From contig JAIEBI010000057.1 of the NCBI GenBank assembly GCA_029070965.1, positions 1 to 64,000 of the forward strand: DNA of 64,000 nt, read 5' to 3'. Positions 44,678 to 52,888 of the stretch are shown piece after piece. Position numbers and translations under genes: made by a program. The notes below the pieces were generated by a model. It made no database searches. It was not told the origin of the DNA and saw nothing but the letters and a program-made list of their open reading frames with translations. Each line of letters begins with the position of its first letter. Positions within the stretch are counted from its first letter, which is position 1. This DNA is from Clostridiales bacterium. GTDB taxonomy: Bacteria; Bacillota; Clostridia; Christensenellales; Pumilibacteraceae.

Positions 44678-46402
44678 TTACATTTTATATTTATTCAGCT
44701 CGGCGCGGACTGTTTTTATCACCTCGTCGGCGGCGCCGTTTAAGTCAAGCGTTTCCTTCATAGTCTTGTCGCGCGAGGTAAATTCCACAACGCCGCTTTT
44801 CATATTACGCGGACTGACGATTACGCGGTACGGAACGCCCAACAGGTCGGCGTCCGAGAACATTACGCCCGCGCTTACGTTGCGGTCGTCGTAAATAACC
44901 TCTATGCCACTACTCTGTAAGCTTTCGTACAGCTTGTCGGCATACGCCTTGATTTCCGCGTCGTCGGCACGCACGGCGCACAAATGCACCTGCCACGGCG
45001 ATACCGAAAGCGGCCAAATGGGCCCGTAATTGTCGTGATGCGCTTCCGCAATAGCCGCGGCAAGCCGACCCACGCCAATACCGTAACAGCCCATAATCGG
45101 ATACTGAGAATTGCCGTCGTTGTCGAGATATGTCATACCCATCGACTTGGTGTACTTGGTGCCAAGCTGGAATATGTTACCCACCTCTATGCCGCGCGAA
45201 ACCGTTATGCTGTGCTTGCCGCAAACGGGACAAATGCCGCCGTCCACAATTTTGGCAAAGTCATGGTACTCCGCGCCTTTTACGTCGCGCGCCATGTCGA
45301 GTCCGGTGCAATGATAATCGTTCTCATTCGCGCCGCAAACAAGGTTGTTCATATCTTTCAGCGACCTGTCAAACAGCACCGTCGCCTTGGCGCTAAATCC
45401 CACAGGACCGATAAAGCCGGCAACAATGCCGCTCTCCTCGGTTATGACCGCGGGGTGAATATCGCAGCCCAAGTAGTTAGTGAGCTTTGTTTCGTTTACC
45501 TCCAAATCGCCGCGAATAAACAGCACTACGTAGCTGTCGTCGGCATTACGCTGATACACCACCGCCTTGCACGAAGAAGCCGTTTCGCATTTAAGGAATG
45601 AACATACCTCCTCGATGGTGTGGCTATTCGGCGTATGCACCTTTGTGAGCTTTTCGCTCTTCGCCTTTGCGGGCGCGTCCAAAACGCATTCCGCAGCTTC
45701 TACATTCGCTCTATATCCACAATCATTGCATATGGCGATAGAATCCTCGCCGATAGCTGTAAGTAGCATAAACTCGTGCGAAATGCTGCCGCCCATCATT
45801 CCCGAATCGGACTTTACCGAAATGACCTCGGGGAGTCCAACGCGCGCGTAAATGCGCTCGTACGCCTTGTGCGCCTTGTCGTAATATTCTTCCAAATCAG
45901 CTTGGCTTGTATGGAAGGAGTACGCGTCCTTCATTGTGAATTCGCGCACCCTTATAAGCCCCGCGCGCGGACGCGCCTCGTCGCGGAACTTGGTTTGGAT
46001 TTGATATATCATAAAGGGATATTTTGCGTAGGTCTGACCGTACTCGCGTACAAGATGCACCGCCGCCTCCTCGTGCGTCATACCGAGCACGAGCGGGCTG
46101 TTGTTGCGGTCGTTAAACCTCGCCATTTCCTTGCCGATGCTCTTGTACCTGCCCGACTCCTGCCAAATGGACGCGGGCATGACTACGGGGAACTGCACTT
46201 CCTGTCCGTCGATTAAATCCATCTCCTCGCGCATAATTTGTTCGATTTTTTTGGTCACGCGCTTGAGCGGCATGAACGACGAAAATATTCCGTTTGCAAC
46301 GTACTTTACATATCCGCCGCGCACCATAAAGGCGTGACTGTCCACAACGCAATCGGCGGGCTTTTCCTTAAAACGTTCGCCTACAAGCTTATCAAGCTTC
46401 AT
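44678..46402 (-). CDS. proS: Prolyl-tRNA synthetase
   Basis: class II motifs TKFRDEARPRAGLIRVREFTMKDAYSFH, CYGIGVGRLAAAIAE; AAGGAG RBS. Confidence 0.96.
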   Translation of the reverse strand: MKLDKLVGERFKEKPADCVVDSHAFMVRGGYVKYVANGIFSSFMPLKRVTKKIEQIMREEMDLIDGQEVQFPVVMPASIWQESGRYKSIGKEMARFNDRNNSPLVLGMTHEEAAVHLVREYGQTYAKYPFMIYQIQTKFRDEARPRAGLIRVREFTMKDAYSFHTSQADLEEYYDKAHKAYERIYARVGLPEVISVKSDSGMMGGSISHEFMLLTAIGEDSIAICNDCGYRANVEAAECVLDAPAKAKSEKLTKVHTPNSHTIEEVCSFLKCETASSCKAVVYQRNADDSYVVLFIRGDLEVNETKLTNYLGCDIHPAVITEESGIVAGFIGPVGFSAKATVLFDRSLKDMNNLVCGANENDYHCTGLDMARDVKGAEYHDFAKIVDGGICPVCGKHSITVSRGIEVGNIFQLGTKYTKSMGMTYLDNDGNSQYPIMGCYGIGVGRLAAAIAEAHHDNYGPIWPLSVSPWQVHLCAVRADDAEIKAYADKLYESLQSSGIEVIYDDRNVSAGVMFSDADLLGVPYRVIVSPRNMKSGVVEFTSRDKTMKETLDLNGAADEVIKTVRAELNKYKM

Positions 46403-46430
46403 ACGAATAACTCCTTATTGTTGTTTCGGT

Positions 46431-49400
46431 TTACTTTTTGTTTTTGTCGGTGGGAGCGGGACGCGTTGCGCCTGTCGGACGCTGCGGCGTCGTGCCACTC
46501 GGGCGCGTAGACGCAGACGGACGCGCGGTAGGCGCGGCAGGTCTTTGCGTATTCGCACCTGTCGGACGCTGCGGCGTTGCCGCCGTAGGACGTTGCGATG
46601 TCGGGCGTTGAGTTGAACTGCCGCTTGGTCTTTGCTGCGCAGTAGATGTCGGTCTTTGCGTTGCTGTTCCGCTTTGCGGGCGTTGCGGCGTTGCCGTCGG
46701 ACGCGTAGGAGTTGCGGGGCGCGTGGGCGGTGCCGTCCTGTTTGCCGTTGCCGTATTTGCCGTCACGGTCTTATCCGTCTTGGCAGGCTCGGGCCTAGTC
46801 GCAGGTTTTGTTGCCGCCTTATCCTTCGTAGCCGCCGCTTCCTTGTTTGTCGTTGCTTTTGCCTTAGCGGTCTTGTTTTTGTTGCCAGCAGTCGCCCTTT
46901 GAGCTCCATTCTTTTTGCGGAAGATAAGGAACAGTGCAACTGCCGCCGCTGCCGCAATCACGACTACTGCTATCACTATGCCGACTATAAGTCCGACGTT
47001 GGCGCCTTTTTCGGGCGCCTTGGGCGTAGGATCGCCCGCCACGTATGCGACTATCATATCCTTGTCGGTAACAATCAAATCGTGCTCGACAACCTTCAAG
47101 TTATTGTCGGCGATAAACTTGGTCGCACGGTCGGAAATAAACGTCACAACAACACTATTGTTGGCTTTGAGTTCGGTTTCGTTAAGCGTGAGCTTGCCGT
47201 CAACCACGCTCGCCTTTTTGTCCACACCGTTTACAAGCACGCGGTCTAAGGCATATCCCTCGTCCTCGGTTATGGTGTATGTTACGGAGCCGCCGCTTGC
47301 AACGCTCACTATATCCTTTTTATCGATATTGCCGCCGCTGCCGTCAACCGAAGCAAGCACACGCTTGTCAAGGTCTTTAACCGACGGGCTGTCGGATTTG
47401 ACCGCGCAAATCATAAACGGCGAGAAGCTTCTTACCGTAGCGATAATGCCGTACTCGTTGACGACGCACGGAACGGCTTCCACCTCTTTAATCGTGCCGT
47501 CGTCGTTTTTCTTGTAATGATAAACGGTGAAGCTGACGCCTGCATCCTCCGGTCCAATTCCCTCGGGGAAACCGAAGCCGACCTGCATATAGCTGCCGTC
47601 GGGAACTTTTTGCAAACAGCCGCATATCTGCAAATCGATTTGGTAGGTCGAGCTCGCCAAAATTTTATCGTTGAGCGTCTTAGCCGCTTCCGCCATTTGC
47701 TCGTTTTCCGCCTTAGTCGGTTGGTTGATTACGAGCATGAGCTGGCTGCGTTGATTAACAATGGGTTGACCGTTCTTGTCTTTAAACTGATTGAGCGATT
47801 CGTCACTGGCGCTGACAAACTTAGGCTCGCCGTAAATCTTAATAAACAGCCTGCCGTCGTTAAATACCTTAGGGCAAATAATAGAGCTGTTGAGTCTCTT
47901 GAAAGCGAACCTACCCGCTTCAGGTGTTTCGCCGGTGTCCTTGCCTATGAGATTTGTAGGCGCCAAGTAGTACGAAAGACCGTTGTGCGAATACATCAAG
48001 CTGGGCGTGAAGGTGAAAGTAACTGTGTTGGTGTCTTCGTGCCAAACCACGTTTTCCACTTTGATTTTGTTATATATATCGCTACGCTCCGCAGTGACCT
48101 CGATGTCCACAACAGGATTTGTAGGATCTTCATATACAAGTTGCTCGTCGTAAGTAATGGATATATTCGTAGGTTCAAAGCTCTCTATGTAGCCCGGTAC
48201 GTTGGGCGTCATCGATTTAATATGGGGTTTACCCTTAGCCACGCCGAAATCCTGATTGTTATACTTTGCGCTTACAGCAAGAATATTTTTGGTATCGAGG
48301 TTTTGCCACGTACCTGCCGACATTATTCCCAAGTCCGTTGTGGCGTCGGGAGCAACGTTGATAATTGCAAACTGCGAATACTGTTCTGCCATATACGGCA
48401 TAAACAGTGTGTATTTGCCGACAATTACTTCATCGGCCGTATTTTCAGCCAAGAAATCGACATACGCGGTATAGTCAACCCACGGCTTATCGTCGCCCAA
48501 GCGCACTGCAAGGTATTTTCCGTCAGCCTTTAACTGGTTGATGTTTTTGTTCTCGTAGCTTACGCCTACCAATCCGGAAGCATCGTAACCGAGCTCTACG
48601 CCGCCCACCTTGCCGCTGTCCTTAAACTCAAAACCGTTACTGTCGGTAAACTCGCCATAATCGAGCGTGCGAAGAACGGGATATCTGACCTTAAACTCGG
48701 ATGAAGAAATAACGGGATCCTCGTATCTATTTTTCATTAAGGAAATCTCGCCCAAAAGCAAATACTTGCCGTGGTTGTTTTCCGTATCGTTCCACGTTAC
48801 GTCTACGCCGTACCATTGTCCTTCCACTTTAACGGCATTCCACATATGCGGCTCGTAGGCTGCTTCCCGCCCGTCCACGCTGTCAATGCCGTTGCACGCC
48901 GGACCGGCAACAAGCACGCACGGAATGCCGAGCTTATCCATTATTACCTTAAACGCTTTGGAATAACCCTCGCACAACGCTTTGCCCTCACCGCTGTTTA
49001 GAATGCCGTAAGCGGTGTATACGTATCCGTTGTATGCGCGGTCGCTGTGCACGTCGTCGTACGCGCCGAAATCGTATTTGGCTTTTTCGCACAAATATTC
49101 GTTTACGTATTGTATTTGCTCGACAACGCCCGTTTTCGCCTTTGCGGCCGTTACCACTGTTTCCACTTGCGCGTTAAAGTCCTCCACCGCGGCTTTTACG
49201 TCAGCTTTGGACGAAGCGGTGTAGTCCGCATAATAATTAGCCTCTCTGCCCGCACCGAGGTACGCAACGTGAGTGTTGCCGTCCGAGCTGAACGTAAGGC
49301 GCATTTTATGCACGTCCACGTAAAACAGTTCGGGATGGTCGAGGTAAAACGCGTCGCGCGCCGCTCCCAATGCTACGGGGATTGCGGGCGACTTGTTAAT

Positions 49401-49691
49401 AATATAATCGCCGAGTTCTCTTTGAGTAAGCACCGACGTCAAGTCGTATTCCTCGGTACAGTCTTCGAAATAGTCTTCTTTCATATCCCACAGCGCGTCG
49501 TACAGCCGCTCAGCGAGCTTGCTGTTTTTGAGCTGGGAGTAATAGTAGCCGTGCGCATTGTCCTCGGCTTCCGCGGCGGTCGCACGGCGAGGCGCCGCAA
49601 ATACCGATATGGCTATGATGGCGGAAATAACCATGCATAACGCCGAAAGCATTAACGCCAAAATGGGATTATGTACCGAACGTGTTCTCAT
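46431..49691 (-). CDS. Transglutaminase-like domain membrane protein with C-terminal TM and QRPT-rich low-complexity tail
   Basis: Signal/TM, GEGKALCEGYSKAFKVIMDKLGIPCVLVAG...EPHMWNAVKVEGQWYGVDVTWNDT; TM VGLIVGIVIAVVVIAAAAAVALFLIF; tail TPQRPTGANTQRPAAP...; AAAGGAG before ATG 49691. Confidence 0.85.
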   Translation of the reverse strand: MRTRSVHNPILALMLSALCMVISAIIAISVFAAPRRATAAEAEDNAHGYYYSQLKNSKLAERLYDALWDMKEDYFEDCTEEYDLTSVLTQRELGDYIINKSPAIPVALGAARDAFYLDHPELFYVDVHKMRLTFSSDGNTHVAYLGAGREANYYADYTASSKADVKAAVEDFNAQVETVVTAAKAKTGVVEQIQYVNEYLCEKAKYDFGAYDDVHSDRAYNGYVYTAYGILNSGEGKALCEGYSKAFKVIMDKLGIPCVLVAGPACNGIDSVDGREAAYEPHMWNAVKVEGQWYGVDVTWNDTENNHGKYLLLGEISLMKNRYEDPVISSSEFKVRYPVLRTLDYGEFTDSNGFEFKDSGKVGGVELGYDASGLVGVSYENKNINQLKADGKYLAVRLGDDKPWVDYTAYVDFLAENTADEVIVGKYTLFMPYMAEQYSQFAIINVAPDATTDLGIMSAGTWQNLDTKNILAVSAKYNNQDFGVAKGKPHIKSMTPNVPGYIESFEPTNISITYDEQLVYEDPTNPVVDIEVTAERSDIYNKIKVENVVWHEDTNTVTFTFTPSLMYSHNGLSYYLAPTNLIGKDTGETPEAGRFAFKRLNSSIICPKVFNDGRLFIKIYGEPKFVSASDESLNQFKDKNGQPIVNQRSQLMLVINQPTKAENEQMAEAAKTLNDKILASSTYQIDLQICGCLQKVPDGSYMQVGFGFPEGIGPEDAGVSFTVYHYKKNDDGTIKEVEAVPCVVNEYGIIATVRSFSPFMICAVKSDSPSVKDLDKRVLASVDGSGGNIDKKDIVSVASGGSVTYTITEDEGYALDRVLVNGVDKKASVVDGKLTLNETELKANNSVVVTFISDRATKFIADNNLKVVEHDLIVTDKDMIVAYVAGDPTPKAPEKGANVGLIVGIVIAVVVIAAAAAVALFLIFRKKNGAQRATAGNKNKTAKAKATTNKEAAATKDKAATKPATRPEPAKTDKTVTANTATANRTAPPTRPATPTRPTATPQRPQSGTATQRPTSTAQQRPSGSSTQRPTSQRPTAATPQRPTGANTQRPAAPTARPSASTRPSGTTPQRPTGATRPAPTDKNKK

Positions 49692-49860
49692 AAAATCTCC
49701 TTTACAGAAAACTGTTATAGTATTTGCATTATATAACAAGCAAATTTGCTTGCTTGCAAGGACAAATTTGCGCCGTGTAACAATAGCTGCACTCAAAATG
49801 TTTACATTTTGTTCGAGAGCTTGCTCTCGATATAGGCGCGCAAGCGACTTGTGCAATGCT

Positions 49861-49889
49861 ATTATAATAGATATTCGGTAATTTGTCAA
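49861..49889 (-). promoter_or_regulatory. Consensus promoter TTGACA-N17-TATAAT for transglutaminase gene
   Basis: Minus strand TTGACA 49889-49884, TATAAT 49866-49861. Confidence 0.8.
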
Positions 49890-49948
49890 TCGTTTCCGCG
49901 CGACGCACAGTGTGCGACAAAATCACGCATGTATAAAACATGCAACAA

Positions 49949-49975
49949 AAAAGCCCGAAAGTCTTTCGGGCTTAT
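49949..49975 (-). terminator. Terminator after LRR gene
   Basis: AAGCCCGAAAgacTTTCGGGCTTTTTTGTTG on minus strand. Confidence 0.85.
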
Positions 49976-49993
49976 GTTAATTATTTGCTTATC

Positions 49994-52888
49994 CTATATC
50001 CAAGCGGTACCACCGCCGGGTGTTACCACTTGAAGGCCCCCGGGACGGGGCGGAATCATCGGCAACGGGTCTATTTCGGGATTTTCTTCCTTTTCGGCTT
50101 CTTCCCACACCGAGTATACAGTTGTTCCGACCTCTACTTTCGACAGGTCTTTTGCATCTATCAAGTTTTCGGTATCGCCTTCCGTAGTCGCCCAGCCGAG
50201 GAATTTGTAGCCGACGCGAGTGGGCGCAGTAACGGCGATATCGGGATCGGGTTGATAAACAGTATTTTCCGCAACAGTTATAGACACGACGTAGGTTTTG
50301 TCGCCGGACAGCGTACAACCCCACACCGTCGGACGGTAGGACGAATTCCAAAGCGGTGCCCATCTGATATAGTCGGGATAGGTTTCGCTGTAAACAGTAA
50401 CGTCGCATGCGCTGAATGCATGATTACCCACCCACGTTACACTACCGCCGAGGGTTATGCCGCTAAGCGACTTGCAGCCGCGAAAAGCAAAGCTGCCGAT
50501 TTCGGTAACGCTGTCCGGAATATTTACGGCTATGAGCCGCTTGCAGCCCGCAAACGCATAAGCGCCGATACTGCGCACATAGTCGCCTATATTGACAGTC
50601 CTAAGTCCCGTGCAGTTATAGAACGCGCGCTCGCCTATTTCGGTAAGACTGCTGGGCAAGTCAAGCTCGGTAAGAGACAAGCAGCCATAAAACGCGCGCT
50701 CGCCTATCGTTTGCACGCCCGTGCCGAAATCGACATTCTTTATAGAGAAACAGTTGTAAAAAGCATATTTGCCAATGCTCGTGACGGAGTTGGGCAAAAC
50801 CAATTCCGGCAGCTTAGAGCAGTTAAGAAACGCGTAATCGCCTATGGCCGTGACGTTGTTGCCGAGCGAAAGACTTGTTACCGCAAAGCAAGAGAAGAAC
50901 GCTTCGTCCTCTACAACAGTCACACTATCGGGAAGCTCCACCATAGTGATAGCGTTACAATATGCAAACGCTCGGCGACCTATTTCCTTTACACCGTTTG
51001 CTATTTCCACACTTTGCAAATTGTAGCAGTTAAAGAATGTCGAATTTTCTATCCGCTCGACGCCGCCGGGGATATTGACCGATTTCAAAGCGGTGCAACC
51101 GAAAAATGCGAATGTGCCGATATAATTGACAGTGTTGGGAATGACGACTGTCGTTATCCTGTCACAATTATAAAACGCTTGCGTCGCGATTGCCGTGACG
51201 CCGTTGTCTATTTGAACTACGCCGTAAGCGTCGGACTTGCAGCCGACAATCCAGTTGCCCACCTTTACGATTTTTTCGGCATCGTCCCACGCCTTTGTAT
51301 TATTGAAGGCGTACGGTCCGATGTACGTTACGGAAGCGGGGATATTGACTGCATTTGCTTCGAGATATATGCAACCGTCAAACGCATGCGAGCCTACGGT
51401 TTCCAAGCTGTTGCCCGTACGGACGGTACGCAAATTTTCGCAATTATAAAACGCATAATTACCAATGCTCTTTATCGAGGCGCCCATCTGTATGCTGCTC
51501 AATGCGGCGCAGTAGGAAAAGGCAAATGTGCCTACGGTTTCGACGGTGTCGGGCAGGGTTATGCCCGTAATTGCCATGCAGTTGGCAAAAGCGGACGCGC
51601 CGATGTACTTAACGGTATCCGGAAATTTAACGCTGTTCAATGCGGTACAGTTCAAAACAGCTTTATCCGCGATGCCGACGATTTGCAAGGCGCCGAGCGG
51701 CAACGTAACAAGGTCCTTGGGGACTTTAACGCCGACAAGCCAGTTGTCGATGATTACCGAATTATCCCTTGATTGTTCCCAATCGTCCGTGTCGTAAAAA
51801 GCGTGCTGACCTATCTGCTGCACATTTTTGCCGATTTTAATGTTGGACATTTTGCTGCAATAGGCGAATGCACTGCCGCCTATTTTCACTATCGAATCGG
51901 GCATAACAACCGTTTCCAGCTCGGTGCAGGACATAAACGCGCCTGCGCCGATTTCGGTTACCCCGTCGCCGATTACAACGTCGGTAAGATTAGCACATTT
52001 GTAGAATGCGTACTCACCTATTGCACCGTTTTCCATTAAAATATGTGCCGAAGCCAATTCGACGGCTTCCGAAAAGACTTCTTCGCCCATAACTCTTACG
52101 TTTTGCGGAATGGTTATGCTTGAAAGCGCGGAGCAACGATAGAATGTACGATTGCCCAAGCTCTTTACGCCGTTGCCCAAATCGATTGACGTAAGTCCGC
52201 GACAGTGCGCAAAAGCGTATTCGCCTATGCTCACCACACTGTCTGGTATCACAACCTCGCTAAGACCGTGACAGCTCTGAAACGCCTTATCGGCTATTAC
52301 CGCCACGCTGCTCGGAATCGCCACATTTTCCATTGACGAGCAGTTATAAAACGCACCGGATTTTATTTGTTTAACATTATTGCCGATAACGACGCTTTTC
52401 ACCTTGACCGAGTTGGAAAACGCATACTCACCTATGCTCGTGACGGGCAAGCCTTTATATTCGTCCTCTATTACAATATCGCCCGTCGCCGAGCCCACGC
52501 TTGTAATTTCGTACGACCTGCCGTCCTCGGCAAGCGCGTACCGCAAGCCCGACTCGTATTCCCTTTCAAATTTCAAGGTCGCCCAATCGGAATCTCGGTA
52601 TTCCTCGCCGTCGCCGAGCGCCTTTACCTTTGCCGTATATTCGCCAAAGGCGTAATCACCGAGGGACACGGAGGTCCTGCGCGTATCTATCCTTGTGCCG
52701 TTTATATCAACAGTATATCCCTTAGAGTGCGCCACGGCAGTCCAGCTGAGCATGTTATTGTTTGTAAACGCAAAATTGCTCGGCTTGTCAAGCTTAGACC
52801 CGCTGCCGCAAGCGACAACCAGCAGCAACGCGGATACCGCCAAACACAATACTAACAATATTCTGTTAATTAATCGAATTTTTTTCAT
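49994..52888 (-). CDS. BspA-type LRR lipoprotein with C-terminal InlB B-repeat-like domain
   Basis: ~30 repeats of VTSIGEYAFSNSVKVKSVVIGNNV type; SALLLVVACGSGSK lipobox; RVGYKFLGWATTEGDTENLI. Confidence 0.9.
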   Translation of the reverse strand: MKKIRLINRILLVLCLAVSALLLVVACGSGSKLDKPSNFAFTNNNMLSWTAVAHSKGYTVDINGTRIDTRRTSVSLGDYAFGEYTAKVKALGDGEEYRDSDWATLKFEREYESGLRYALAEDGRSYEITSVGSATGDIVIEDEYKGLPVTSIGEYAFSNSVKVKSVVIGNNVKQIKSGAFYNCSSMENVAIPSSVAVIADKAFQSCHGLSEVVIPDSVVSIGEYAFAHCRGLTSIDLGNGVKSLGNRTFYRCSALSSITIPQNVRVMGEEVFSEAVELASAHILMENGAIGEYAFYKCANLTDVVIGDGVTEIGAGAFMSCTELETVVMPDSIVKIGGSAFAYCSKMSNIKIGKNVQQIGQHAFYDTDDWEQSRDNSVIIDNWLVGVKVPKDLVTLPLGALQIVGIADKAVLNCTALNSVKFPDTVKYIGASAFANCMAITGITLPDTVETVGTFAFSYCAALSSIQMGASIKSIGNYAFYNCENLRTVRTGNSLETVGSHAFDGCIYLEANAVNIPASVTYIGPYAFNNTKAWDDAEKIVKVGNWIVGCKSDAYGVVQIDNGVTAIATQAFYNCDRITTVVIPNTVNYIGTFAFFGCTALKSVNIPGGVERIENSTFFNCYNLQSVEIANGVKEIGRRAFAYCNAITMVELPDSVTVVEDEAFFSCFAVTSLSLGNNVTAIGDYAFLNCSKLPELVLPNSVTSIGKYAFYNCFSIKNVDFGTGVQTIGERAFYGCLSLTELDLPSSLTEIGERAFYNCTGLRTVNIGDYVRSIGAYAFAGCKRLIAVNIPDSVTEIGSFAFRGCKSLSGITLGGSVTWVGNHAFSACDVTVYSETYPDYIRWAPLWNSSYRPTVWGCTLSGDKTYVVSITVAENTVYQPDPDIAVTAPTRVGYKFLGWATTEGDTENLIDAKDLSKVEVGTTVYSVWEEAEKEENPEIDPLPMIPPRPGGLQVVTPGGGTAWI

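Noticed and set aside
46440-46750. Possible intergenic repeat near proS
   Set aside because: It is the coding QRPT-rich tail of the transglutaminase protein.
49940-51772. 610 aa plus-strand ORF
   Set aside because: Antisense of the periodic LRR gene; its apparent repeats mirror the LRR codons.
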